Assembly (NCBI GenBank): GCA_043757865.1
Contig: JAYVOP010000071.1
Span: 1 to 30,560 of the forward strand
DNA: 30,560 nt
Source of the DNA: JAGNEJ01 sp043757865
Lineage (GTDB): Bacteria > Verrucomicrobiota > Verrucomicrobiia > Verrucomicrobiales > V1-33
Direction: 5' to 3'
Part shown: one piece after another, positions 22,214 through 30,422 of the stretch
Layout of the letters: every line of letters begins with the position of its first letter
How positions within the stretch are numbered: position 1 is the first letter of the stretch
Position numbers and translations under genes: made by a program
Notes under the pieces: model-generated
The model's input: only the letters and a program-made list of their open reading frames with translations
The model's database searches: none
Told to the model about the DNA's origin: nothing

Positions 22214-23578
22214 ATGCACTACATTTCCACGCGCGGGCAGACCGCGCCCCATTCCTTTTCCGAAGCCGTGGCCGTGGGCTTGGCGGGGGATCGCGGCTTG
22301 TTTCTCCCTGCGCCCCTGCCGCACTTTTCCGGCGTTCCCGCCGCGTGGGAAACGCTGTCGTATCCACAGTTGGCGGCGGAATTTCTCGCTGGTTTTGCAC
22401 CAGAGATTCCACTCGCTGAATGGCACTCGCTCACCGCCGAAGCCTACGCTCATTTTGCTAATCCCGAGGTGGCCCCGCTCGTGCGCCTGAGTGATGAGTT
22501 GTCCGTTCTGGAGCTATTCCACGGCCCTACGCTGGCTTTCAAGGACTTCGCCCTGCAACTGCTGGGGCTGCTCTATCGGCGTCAAGTGGCGCAGAGCGGA
22601 CGTCGGCTGGCCGTGTTAGGCGCGACGTCGGGGGACACGGGATCGGCGGCCATTCAGGGGTGCTCTGGGCAGGACGGGCTGACCATTTTTATCCTCTATC
22701 CTGCGGGCCGAGTGGCTCCGCTGCAGGAGCGCCAGATGGCCTGCACAGGCGCGGCTAACGTCCATGCGATCCCCATTCCAGGTACGTTCGATGACGCCCA
22801 AGCTATCGTGAAAGAGATCTTTGGAGATGCCGCCTTTGCCGCGTCGGTGAATCTCTCGGCGGTCAATAGCATCAACATTGCCCGCATCCTGGCGCAGTGC
22901 GTTTACTACGTCTGGGCCTATCTGCGGCTGCCCGTGGCAGATCGTGCGCGGGCGGAATTCATCGTGCCAACGGGAAATTTTGGGAACATCCTAGCGGGTT
23001 GGCTGACGCAGCAAATGGGGCTGCTGCCCAGCACCGTAAAGTTCCGTGTGGCCACGAATCAGAATGACATCCTCTACCGTTTCCTAACTACGGGAAACTA
23101 TACCGCAGGCTCGGTGCAGCCTAGCCATGCACCCAGCATGGACATCCAGGCGGCGTCTAATTTCGAGCGCTACCTGTATTTCCTCCTCGGCCAAGATACT
23201 GCCGCCGTGCGCGCTACGATGGCAGATCTGGCTGCGGGGAAGCCCGTCACGTTGCCGCTGTCGAACCCTAGCCTAGGAGCCACGCGGATGGAGGATGAGC
23301 AGATCTCCCAGGCCATCCAGGCCGCTTATGCTGCGCACCAATACGTGCTGGATCCGCACACCGCCTGCGGCTACACCGCGCTGGATCCCCAGCGGCATAG
23401 CATCCTTCTGGCCACGGCTAGTCCCGCCAAATTTCCAGAGGTCGTGCAGGCCGCGATTGGCATTGAGCCCACGCATCCCTCGCTGGAGGAGCTGAAGCGT
23501 AAGCCTCTGCAAACCCATCCGCTGCCATGCTCTGTGGCAGCGGTGCAGGACTATCTGCGGGCAGTGTTAGGGCAATAA
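22214..23578 (+). CDS. thrC: Threonine synthase
   Basis: The 454-residue PLP enzyme converts O-phosphohomoserine to threonine. MHYISTRGQTAPHSFSEAV is the usual N-terminus. LFHGPTLAFKDFALQLLG contains the PLP-binding Lys110, and GATSGDTGSAAIQGCSG, SVNSINIARILAQ and VPTGNFGNILAGW are family motifs. It is a long, fungal/gammaproteobacterial-like form rather than the short plant-type enzyme. The start ATG has no ribosome binding site. TTGCAA (22179-22184) with CCTAAT (22203-22208) is a weak promoter-like pair that would start transcription at or very near the ATG. The last 12 bases overlap the end of trmD on the other strand. hom and thrB are not nearby. Confidence 0.96.
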   Translation: MHYISTRGQTAPHSFSEAVAVGLAGDRGLFLPAPLPHFSGVPAAWETLSYPQLAAEFLAGFAPEIPLAEWHSLTAEAYAHFANPEVAPLVRLSDELSVLELFHGPTLAFKDFALQLLGLLYRRQVAQSGRRLAVLGATSGDTGSAAIQGCSGQDGLTIFILYPAGRVAPLQERQMACTGAANVHAIPIPGTFDDAQAIVKEIFGDAAFAASVNLSAVNSINIARILAQCVYYVWAYLRLPVADRARAEFIVPTGNFGNILAGWLTQQMGLLPSTVKFRVATNQNDILYRFLTTGNYTAGSVQPSHAPSMDIQAASNFERYLYFLLGQDTAAVRATMADLAAGKPVTLPLSNPSLGATRMEDEQISQAIQAAYAAHQYVLDPHTACGYTALDPQRHSILLATASPAKFPEVVQAAIGIEPTHPSLEELKRKPLQTHPLPCSVAAVQDYLRAVLGQ

Positions 23579-24238
23579 ATCTGGCCGTTGCTCACGGGTG
23601 CGCTCCAGGCTGCGTTGGTGCTTCCATTCCCGGATTTTTTGATGGTGCCCGGAGAGTAAGATTTCCGGCACCACGCGGCCTTCGTAACGCAGCGGGCGGG
23701 TATAGCAAGGAGCCTCCAGCAAGCCCTGGGTAAAGGATTCCTCCGCCGCACTGCGATCGTCCCCCAGCACGCCGGGGAGCAGGCGCACGATGGCATCCAC
23801 GAGGATATTGGCCGCGATGGCACCATTGGTCAGGATGTAATCTCCGATGCTGATTTCCTGATCTACTAAGGCCTCAATGACGCGATGATCCACGCCCTCA
23901 TAATGCCCGCAGAGGATGATGAGATGCCCCGCCGTGGCGGCTAGTTGCTCGACCAGCCGTTGTTCTAAGCGCACGCCCTGCGGCGTCATTAGGATGACGC
24001 GCGTTTCTGGACGGCGGAGTTCAGCGATGCAGGCAAAGAATGGCTCTGGCTTCATCACCATGCCTTGGCCGCCGCCGTAGGGCACATCATCCACGCTGCG
24101 GTGCTTATCCTTAGCCCAGAGCCGCAGATCGAAGACGCGCAGCTTTAGCTGCCCCTGCGCCTGCGCCCGGCCCATCATGCTCTCACGCAGCGGGCTGGCG
24201 CACATCTCAGGGAAAATAGTGATGATGTCGATGTCCAT
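23567..24238 (-). CDS. trmD: tRNA (guanine-N1)-methyltransferase TrmD
   Basis: TrmD methylates G37 of tRNAs read by CNN codons using S-adenosylmethionine, preventing +1 frameshifts. The 223-residue product has the SPOUT fold motifs VPYGGGQGMVMKPEP (52-66), LCGHYEGVDHRV (109-120) and EISIGDYILTNG, then RLLPGVLG, YTRPLRYEGRVVPEILLSGHH and a C-terminal tRNA-binding helix region. Two sites differ from the E. coli type: the usual GGEL after DYVLS/T is NGAI (138-141), and the position of the catalytic Asp169 (EDSF in E. coli) reads EESF, placing Glu167 there. rpsP, rimM and rplS, frequent neighbours, are absent, and the gene stands alone between a convergent thrC and a divergent DUF1593 gene. Confidence 0.95.
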   Translation of the reverse strand: MDIDIITIFPEMCASPLRESMMGRAQAQGQLKLRVFDLRLWAKDKHRSVDDVPYGGGQGMVMKPEPFFACIAELRRPETRVILMTPQGVRLEQRLVEQLAATAGHLIILCGHYEGVDHRVIEALVDQEISIGDYILTNGAIAANILVDAIVRLLPGVLGDDRSAAEESFTQGLLEAPCYTRPLRYEGRVVPEILLSGHHQKIREWKHQRSLERTREQRPDLLP

Positions 24239-24348
24239 ATTCCGCTAGCCCTGGCACTGCCCCCGGCATCGTGCAACCAGTGAGGGTGGGCTCCGCTCCC
24301 CGTTTTTACCCAGTTGCCAGACCACCGTGGGTTGGTCCATACGAAGGC

Positions 24349-25770
24349 ATGAGATTATGGATTTTAATATTACTAGGAATCGTGGGGACGGCAGCATTGC
24401 CAGCGGCGGAACGTCCGCAGGTGGTGGTGTTGACGGACTTGTCCAATGAGCCGGATGATGAGGAATCGCTGGTACGTTTCCTGGTCTATGCCAATGAGTT
24501 TTCGGTGCGTGGGTTGATCGCCACCACGTCCACGCACTTGAAGAATGGCCCCCGGCGGGATTTACTGCTGCGGGACATTGCGGCCTATGCGCAGGTCTTG
24601 CCGAACTTACAGCAACATGCTCCTAACTATCCCTCTGCGGAGGCCCTGCAGAGCGTGTGTAAGACGGGCCAGCCTGCCTATGGCATGGCCGCCGTGGGCA
24701 CCGGCCTGGGGAGTGAGGGCGCGGAGCATCTCATAAAAGTAGTGGATGCCAATGCCGAGCAGCCGCTCTGGATCAACATCTGGGGCGGGGCGAATACGCT
24801 GGCGCAGGCGCTCTGGGAGGTGCGGGCGACGCGGGACGCGGCGGGGGTGGAGCGCTTTCTGCGGTGGCTGCGCGTCTATGCGATTTCTGATCAAGACGAT
24901 GCCGGGCCGTGGTTGCGGGCGCAGTTTCCTAACCTCAGTTATATTTGCTCCCCCTCCCTCATTGGTGGGGCGGATTATTGGAAGGCCACGTGGACGGGGC
25001 TCAGTGGAGATCGCTTCTATCATCATGGCGTGCGGCATCGCTTTGCGCTGGTCGATAACCCTTGGCTCAGCGAGCACATCCGCGAAAAGCATGGGCCGTT
25101 AGGAGCGCTGTATCCTGCGGCTAAATATGTCATGGAAGGCGATACCGCCTCATTCATCGGGCTCATCAATCATGGGTTAGGTTGGGAGGTGAGCCCCAGC
25201 TACGGTGGCTGGGGCGGGCGGTATGAACTCTTCCGCCCCTACGGGGAAAAGCGTCCGCTGTGGACGGAGACGCGGAACTCCCGAGACACTGTGACCTCGG
25301 ATGAAAATGGGCGCACGGAGACCAGCGCGCAGGCCACCATCTGGCGCTGGCGGCAGCCGATCCAGCATGATTTTGCCGCGCGCATGGACTGGTGTGTGGC
25401 GCAGACCTACGCGCAGGCAAATCATAATCCCGTGGCCGTGCTGAACGGGGACCGCACGCAGGAGGTACTGACGCTGACCCCAGCCGCAGGCACCGTCGTG
25501 ACCCTGAGCGCGGAGGGCACCAGCGACCCCGATGGCAATGCCACAGACGTGAAATGGTGGATCTATCCCGAGGCCGGCACGCTGCTAGAGGACCGCACCC
25601 GTGAGCTGCCAGCAGGGCTAACGCTCAGCGCTAGCAGTGGCCTGAGCACCAGTCTAACGGTGCCAGCAGTGCTGCGGCCCGCCACGCTGCACCTCATCAT
25701 GGAAGTGCGGGATGATGGCACGCCTGCGCTCTGGTCCTACCGCCGGGCGGTGTTGTCCTTGCAGCCGTGA
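24349..25770 (+). CDS. Secreted DUF1593 (nucleoside hydrolase-like) protein
   Basis: From the ATG at 24349 the product has 473 residues, with a signal peptide MRLWILILLGIVGTAALPAA. The start of the mature protein, QVVVLTDLSNEPDDEESLVR, with acidic residues D30, E34, D36, D37 and E38, resembles the calcium-binding Asp cluster of nucleoside hydrolases, the fold assigned to DUF1593. INIWGGANTLAQAL is another family stretch. The C-terminal part from about residue 365 (NHNPVAVLNGDRTQEVLTLT) is a beta-sandwich domain typical of the family. Members are often annotated as cellulose-binding or placed near polysaccharide-degradation genes; the substrate is unknown. A frame from 24271 adds 26 residues with no signal-peptide logic. 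It converges on the esterase gene with 19 bases between stops. Confidence 0.88.
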   Translation: MRLWILILLGIVGTAALPAAERPQVVVLTDLSNEPDDEESLVRFLVYANEFSVRGLIATTSTHLKNGPRRDLLLRDIAAYAQVLPNLQQHAPNYPSAEALQSVCKTGQPAYGMAAVGTGLGSEGAEHLIKVVDANAEQPLWINIWGGANTLAQALWEVRATRDAAGVERFLRWLRVYAISDQDDAGPWLRAQFPNLSYICSPSLIGGADYWKATWTGLSGDRFYHHGVRHRFALVDNPWLSEHIREKHGPLGALYPAAKYVMEGDTASFIGLINHGLGWEVSPSYGGWGGRYELFRPYGEKRPLWTETRNSRDTVTSDENGRTETSAQATIWRWRQPIQHDFAARMDWCVAQTYAQANHNPVAVLNGDRTQEVLTLTPAAGTVVTLSAEGTSDPDGNATDVKWWIYPEAGTLLEDRTRELPAGLTLSASSGLSTSLTVPAVLRPATLHLIMEVRDDGTPALWSYRRAVLSLQP

Positions 25771-25789
25771 GCCATGGAGGCTGCGGCTG

Positions 25790-26743
25790 CTAGCCGTCTT
25801 TCAGGCGACGCTGGGCGAACATCCATTCGTGCATTTCCTTACTGGCATAGACGGTGCCGTTGATGCCGTGACCTTGGCCAGTGAGTTCGGTAAATTTGAC
25901 ATTGCCATCGATGGCCTTGAGCGCAGCCACCATGACCCGATCCCGTTCGATGGGCACCATGTCATCCAGATCGCCATGCCAAGCCCACACCGGCAATTGC
26001 TTCAGCGCCACCGCATTTTTAGGATCTCCGCCGCCACAGACGGGCACCGCACAGGCGAAGACATGGGGGAATCTCACCGGCAGATTCCACGCGGCAAAGC
26101 CGCCCATGCTCGAGCCCGTGAGGTAGATGCGGTCCGCATCCACGGGCAGTTTGTCCGTTAGGTCCGCCACCAGCGCCACCAAGTTGGTGGCCACTTCCTT
26201 ATTCCAGCCGATGGCGGAATCCGGGCACTGCGGGACGACGACGAAGCACGGGCGCGCGCTTTGGTTTTCCGCCTTGGTGAACTCCGTCGTCGGGCCACCC
26301 ATTTGCTTCTCGTTGTCATTGCCGCTCTGGCCAGAGCCATGGAGGAAGATCACCACCGGGTAGCGCTTCTTACCATCCCACTTAGGGTCCGCATACATTT
26401 GATAGAGCAGGCCTTCCTTAGAGGTGCCTTTAGTATATTTCCCCGTCACTTGGGCGGCATAGCTGCCCTTCGTCAGCGCGGCGTCTTTATCCAGTTCATG
26501 GACCATGCCCAGGATGTAAGCGCGATCTTCCTCGGAGAGGCGATCCAGCGGTAGTTTCACGATCTGGAAATCCGCCGTGCGCTTGATCCGCACCTCTTGG
26601 GCGGTGAATTCCAGAAGTTCTCCGGGCATGATCTTGCCATCGTTTGATTTCCAATTCCGGGCCAGATGCCCCGCCTGCTTGTCAGCAGAGGCCGGGAGGC
26701 TAACCAAGAGGGAACACAGCGTAGAAAGGAGCAGGGATTTCAT
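25790..26743 (-). CDS. Secreted alpha/beta-hydrolase (esterase/feruloyl-esterase-like) with SHD1-like N-terminal domain
   Basis: The 317-residue product has a signal peptide (MKSLLLSTLCSLLVSLPASA). Residues about 30-78 (WKSNDGKIMPGELLEF ... LPLDRLSEEDRAYI) look like the SHD1 domain often fused to hydrolases in Planctomycetes and Verrucomicrobia. The hydrolase domain has an oxyanion-hole HGSGQSG (135-141), the nucleophile elbow GSSMGG with Ser212, a probable acid Asp260 or Asp261 in HGDLDDMVP, and His292 in GQGHGI. This is the polyhydroxybutyrate-depolymerase/feruloyl-esterase type, probably cleaving ester bonds in polysaccharide or plant-derived material outside the cytoplasm. The substrate cannot be read from the sequence. 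Confidence 0.87.
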   Translation of the reverse strand: MKSLLLSTLCSLLVSLPASADKQAGHLARNWKSNDGKIMPGELLEFTAQEVRIKRTADFQIVKLPLDRLSEEDRAYILGMVHELDKDAALTKGSYAAQVTGKYTKGTSKEGLLYQMYADPKWDGKKRYPVVIFLHGSGQSGNDNEKQMGGPTTEFTKAENQSARPCFVVVPQCPDSAIGWNKEVATNLVALVADLTDKLPVDADRIYLTGSSMGGFAAWNLPVRFPHVFACAVPVCGGGDPKNAVALKQLPVWAWHGDLDDMVPIERDRVMVAALKAIDGNVKFTELTGQGHGINGTVYASKEMHEWMFAQRRLKDG

Positions 26744-27097
26744 AAGTGGCGCGAGATTAGCGGGCCGCCTGCCCGTCCGTCAACCTGCATTTCCGGGGTT
26801 GGGGGACAGGGACCAACTGGACGATGACCGCAGGCCGGGAGCACGATCCACTCACGGGCAAAGCCTCCATCCGGACCTCCCTGCGCGATGTGCGAGTGAA
26901 ACCTGAGCAGTGGTTGTCCGTGACCTCCGCGCCGCTCAAGTCTTTACGCCAGAATCAGCGCAGTCACGTTCTGGCGGAGCAACTCCAGATCCCTCAGAAG
27001 CCGCCCTGAAGATATCCTCAAACTGCTTGCTTTCAGGGATCTCCGCCCTAGAAGGAATATTGACCCGCTGTTTATCCTGCCCACCGCTCCCATTTAT
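26744..27097. other. Divergent intergenic region upstream of the NHL gene with two stem-loops
   Basis: These 354 bases separate the minus-strand esterase from the plus-strand NHL gene. CGCCAGAA (26947-26954) pairs with TTCTGGCG (26969-26976), an 8-bp stem with a 14-base loop. CCCTGAA (27004-27010) pairs with TTCAGGG (27032-27038), a 7-bp stem with a 21-base loop. Neither is followed by a T run. They may be regulatory structures in the NHL leader or protein sites. Short open frames on both strands have no motif and are not called. Confidence 0.4.
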
Positions 27098-28537
27098 ATG
27101 AAAACCATGCGTCACCTTGCGTTCGTGTTATCCTTTATCACCCTCGCACTGGCGGGCTCTGCGGGCACCGTTCAGGCGGAGCAATACACCTTCAGCACCT
27201 TAGCTGGCCCGTTGAATGGGTTTGCTGGCAGCACGGACGGGACTGGCAGCGTGGCACGGTTTTCCAGCCCTAATGGCGTGGCCGTGGATGCCAGTGGCAA
27301 CGTCTATGTGGCCGACACGTTGAACTCTACCATCCGCAAGATGACCGCTGCCGGAGTGGTCACCACGCTGGCGGGCAATGCCAGTAACAGGGGCTCCACG
27401 GATGGCACGGGCAGCGCGGCCCTGTTCAGATATCCGCAAGGAGTGGCTGCGGATACTAAGGGCAACGTCTATGTAGCGGACACCACCAGCCATACCATTC
27501 GCAAGATCACCTCCGCAGGCGTGGTGACCACGGTGGCCGGCAGACCCTTAGAACCTGGCAGCAACGATGGCACGGGGACCGCCGCCCTGTTCAACTATCC
27601 CTATGGCGTAGCCGTGGATGCCAATGACAATGTCTATGTGGCGGACCGTAATAACCATACCATCCGACAGATCAACTCTGTCGGCGTGGTGAGCACGCTG
27701 GCAGGGGGTGCCGGGAGCAGTGGCAGCATGGATGGCGGGGGGAGCGCGGCCCGGTTTAACTCTCCATCTGGCATCGCGGTGGATACGCTCGGCAACGTCT
27801 ATGTGGCGGATACTGGCAACCAACTCATCCGCAAAATCACCTCTGCGGGAGCGGTCACCACGCTGGTAGGCAGTGCCGGGATCAGCGGCAGCGCGGATGG
27901 CATCGGCAGTGCGGCCCGCTTTAACGCTCCGTCTAGCGTGGCCGTGGATGCCAGTGGGAAGCTCTATGTGGCGGACTCCGGAAACTCCACCATCCGCAAG
28001 ATCACTACGGCGGGCGTGGTGACCACGCTGGGCGGCAGTGCCGGAACCAGTGGCGGCACGAACGGCACCGGAAGCGCGGCCCGGTTCGGCTATGCCCGGG
28101 GGGTAGCCGCCGATGCCGCTGGCAACGCCTATGTGGCGGACTCCCAAAACAATAGCATCAGATACGGCATTCCTGCCATTCAAGCCTGGCGGCAACAATA
28201 CTTCAGCACCCGGCTTAACACGGGCACCTCTGCCAACACCGCTGATCCGGACAAAGACGGCGTGCCTAATCTTGCCGAGTTCGCCTTCGGACTCAATCCC
28301 ACCAGCGGAGCCTCTGTGCAGTTACCCTCATTTCAACGGACCGGCGGAGCCTTCCTTTCCACCTTCACCCAACCTGCCGCAGTCAGCGGCATCACCTACG
28401 GAGCCCAGTGGAGCACCAGCCTGAGCAGCGGCTGGGCCGCCATCCCAGACACCGGCATTGGCAATACCCACACGTTCAGTGTGTCCGTCGGAACTAATTC
28501 CCGGATCTTCTGCCGCTACCTCATCAGCGAGCCCTAG
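27098..28537 (+). CDS. Secreted six-bladed NHL beta-propeller protein
   Basis: The 479-residue product has a signal peptide (MKTMRHLAFVLSFITLALAG, cleavage probably after AQA-like VQA near residue 27). Residues 44 to about 355 are six tandem NHL repeats of exactly 55 residues, each with the pattern GVAVDASGNVYVAD ... IRKIT..GVVTTLAG. The first short stretch YTFSTLAG would close the propeller with the last blade. From about residue 362 the chain changes to the C-terminal module AWRQQYF ... ADPDKDGVPNLAEFAFG shared with two other proteins here. NHL propellers bind proteins or ligands; no catalytic site is seen. The delta-60 repeat gene follows 75 bases later on the same strand, so the pair may be cotranscribed. 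Confidence 0.9.
   Translation: MKTMRHLAFVLSFITLALAGSAGTVQAEQYTFSTLAGPLNGFAGSTDGTGSVARFSSPNGVAVDASGNVYVADTLNSTIRKMTAAGVVTTLAGNASNRGSTDGTGSAALFRYPQGVAADTKGNVYVADTTSHTIRKITSAGVVTTVAGRPLEPGSNDGTGTAALFNYPYGVAVDANDNVYVADRNNHTIRQINSVGVVSTLAGGAGSSGSMDGGGSAARFNSPSGIAVDTLGNVYVADTGNQLIRKITSAGAVTTLVGSAGISGSADGIGSAARFNAPSSVAVDASGKLYVADSGNSTIRKITTAGVVTTLGGSAGTSGGTNGTGSAARFGYARGVAADAAGNAYVADSQNNSIRYGIPAIQAWRQQYFSTRLNTGTSANTADPDKDGVPNLAEFAFGLNPTSGASVQLPSFQRTGGAFLSTFTQPAAVSGITYGAQWSTSLSSGWAAIPDTGIGNTHTFSVSVGTNSRIFCRYLISEP
27227..28162 (+). repeat. Six tandem 165-bp repeats encoding NHL blades
   Basis: Repeat units begin at 27227, 27392, 27557, 27722, 27887 and 28052, the last one being incomplete. Spacing is exactly 165 bases throughout. 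Blocks such as GGCAACGTCTATGTGGC and GCAAGATCAC recur almost unchanged, so the similarity is visible in DNA as well as protein. This points to recent duplication or ongoing homogenisation. Confidence 0.85.
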
Positions 28538-28612
28538 GAGAAATGTAGCCGCTGCCCCCTCATCCATCCCCCTGGGCCCCACCACGTGGCCCGCAACTGC
28601 CCCACCCGATCC

Positions 28613-30235
28613 ATGAAAATTCTGCTCCCCATTTTCGCTCCACTGCTGCTGGCAGCCCTGGTTGCTCATTCTCCGGGGGCTCCGGGTGGCCCCGATCCCT
28701 CGTTCGGCACCGCCGGGGTGGTCTCTGTGTTGCCCGCTACGGGTTCCGGCGGGGCGTGGTCCGTGGCAGTGCAGAGCGATGGGAAGGTGGTGGCGGCGGG
28801 AGATACCACCGCAGGGAGCGGGGACTTTGCCGTGATGCGTTTCCTGACAGGCGGCGGGCTGGACCCTAGTTTCGGCACCGCCGGCCTCGTCACCGCCAGT
28901 GCGGGATTATTTGATTCCACGGGTGGCGTGGTCCTGCAGCCGGATGGGAAGATCGTGCTGGCGGGCTGCGGGCTGATCAATGGCGGCACCCGGGACATCG
29001 TGGTCTTCCGCTTTCTCACCAGCGGGGTGCCGGACGCACAGTTTGGTGACGGTGGAAAGAAGATCATCAGCCCTCTGGAGACCTACAATGAGAGCATCAG
29101 TTGCGTGGCGCTGGACGCGGGCGGAGGCATCTACGCGGCGGGTCTGGGCAAGCTGGGATTTGTCGTCGCCCGGTTCCTTGCCAACGGCCAGCCGGACGGC
29201 GGCTTCGGCACCCAGGGCATCGTGCAGACGCAGATCCTCCGCGGCGGTGCCCAGGCCAAGGCCATCGCAGTGCAGCCGGACGGACGGATCGTCGTCGCGG
29301 GCCTTTACCGCTTGGCCAATAACGTGGCCGCACCGGTCGTCGTGCGCTACTTGCAGAATGGTCCCCTGGATCCCTCCTTCGGCAGCGGCGGCATCGCCAC
29401 CGTGGATCAGGCGGGCCAGTTCACCTCACTGGCCCTGCACGGGGACGGGCACCTCCTCGTGGGCGGCAGTCTGGGCAGTCTGGCCCAGGACTTTCTCCTG
29501 CTCCAACTCTGGCCGGACGGCTCCCTGGATCAGTTGTTTGGCTCGGGCGGCTTTGTGACTCTGGACACGGGTGGCAATGACTCCATTGGCTCCATTGCCC
29601 TCACCAACAGCGGCAAGATTGTTTTTGCGGGCGAGACGACACAGGGGGGAACCACCTACGCTGCCACCCTGCGCCTGCGCAGCAATGGCGCGCTAGACAC
29701 CGCGTTCGGCACGGGTGGTGCCACCTACAGCAGCTTCGGCACCGAGGACCGATTCCGCGCGGTCGCCATTCACACAGATGGCAAAGTGGTGGCGGCGGGA
29801 TGCAGCCGACAGACGGACGGGAACACTCGTTTTGCCGTGACGCGGCTGCTGGCGGATACCTCGCTGCATCCGCTGGAAAGCTGGCGCATCACCCATTTCG
29901 GCACGGCGGCTAACAGCGGCATCGGGTCGGATGCCGCCGATCCTGATGGCGACGGCGTGGGGAATCTACTGGAATACGCCTTCGGCCTTGATCCGCGGAA
30001 CCGCGCCTCCCGCAATATCCCAGTGCCCGCGCTGCTCAACGGTGCGCTCAGCGTCCTGCTGCCGTCCATCGATGCCTCCAAAGGGCTGCTCTACGGAGCG
30101 CAGACCAGCACGGATATGACGGCGGGATCCTGGCAATTCCTGAATGCGGAGACCAGCCCTGCGGGCGTCCGCTACACCGCCCCTGCCGGTGGGGCCCGTC
30201 GCTGGATGCGACTGTATGTGACGCTGAATCCCTAG
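28613..30235 (+). CDS. Secreted delta-60 repeat protein (DUF5122)
   Basis: From the ATG at 28613 the product has 540 residues with a signal peptide MKILLPIFAPLLLAALVAHS; a GTG at 28586 would add nine residues ahead of it and is less likely. The body consists of about seven delta-60 repeats of the form Q.DGKIVVAG ... FAV.R.L..G.LD.SFG.GG.V, which are thought to form a beta-propeller. The last repeat breaks off at RLLADTSLHP and runs straight into the C-terminal module SWRITHF ... ADPDGDGVGNLLEYAFG. No enzyme motif is seen. A binding or structural role outside the cell is likely. It converges on rpsS. Confidence 0.9.
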   Translation: MKILLPIFAPLLLAALVAHSPGAPGGPDPSFGTAGVVSVLPATGSGGAWSVAVQSDGKVVAAGDTTAGSGDFAVMRFLTGGGLDPSFGTAGLVTASAGLFDSTGGVVLQPDGKIVLAGCGLINGGTRDIVVFRFLTSGVPDAQFGDGGKKIISPLETYNESISCVALDAGGGIYAAGLGKLGFVVARFLANGQPDGGFGTQGIVQTQILRGGAQAKAIAVQPDGRIVVAGLYRLANNVAAPVVVRYLQNGPLDPSFGSGGIATVDQAGQFTSLALHGDGHLLVGGSLGSLAQDFLLLQLWPDGSLDQLFGSGGFVTLDTGGNDSIGSIALTNSGKIVFAGETTQGGTTYAATLRLRSNGALDTAFGTGGATYSSFGTEDRFRAVAIHTDGKVVAAGCSRQTDGNTRFAVTRLLADTSLHPLESWRITHFGTAANSGIGSDAADPDGDGVGNLLEYAFGLDPRNRASRNIPVPALLNGALSVLLPSIDASKGLLYGAQTSTDMTAGSWQFLNAETSPAGVRYTAPAGGARRWMRLYVTLNP

Positions 30236-30346
30236 TTCTGAGGCCGCAGCACGTCAGGGCGCATTGCCAACGTGCGCACCCGCCGGGCGCAGCGCCCCCC
30301 AAGCGTGTCCATGTGGCACCCCCTGGCAATTGCGAGGGGGAATCAA

Positions 30347-30377
30347 AACAGGCCGCCCCTGTGAGAGGCGGCCTGTT
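30347..30377 (-). terminator. Intrinsic terminator of rpsS
   Basis: AACAGGCCGCC (30347-30357) and GGCGGCCTGTT (30367-30377) form a perfect 11-bp GC-rich stem with a 9-base loop. Read on the minus strand, the stem is followed by TTTTGATT, a short T run, 45 bases after the rpsS stop. It therefore ends the ribosomal-protein transcript. It could also slow transcription arriving from the delta-60 gene, although no T run exists in that direction. Confidence 0.8.
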
Positions 30378-30422
30378 GTGAGGGGTGTGAAATCGTGGCG
30401 GGACGCCCCGACTCCTTGAGGC

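Noticed and set aside
26824..27009. 61-codon plus-strand open frame ahead of the NHL gene
   Set aside because: No motif, and it overlaps an equally meaningless minus-strand frame and the stem-loop at 26947-26976.
27227..28162. Regular tandem repeats as a possible CRISPR array
   Set aside because: The period is 165 bp, the units are coding and in frame, and each encodes an NHL blade; no short repeat with unique spacers is present.
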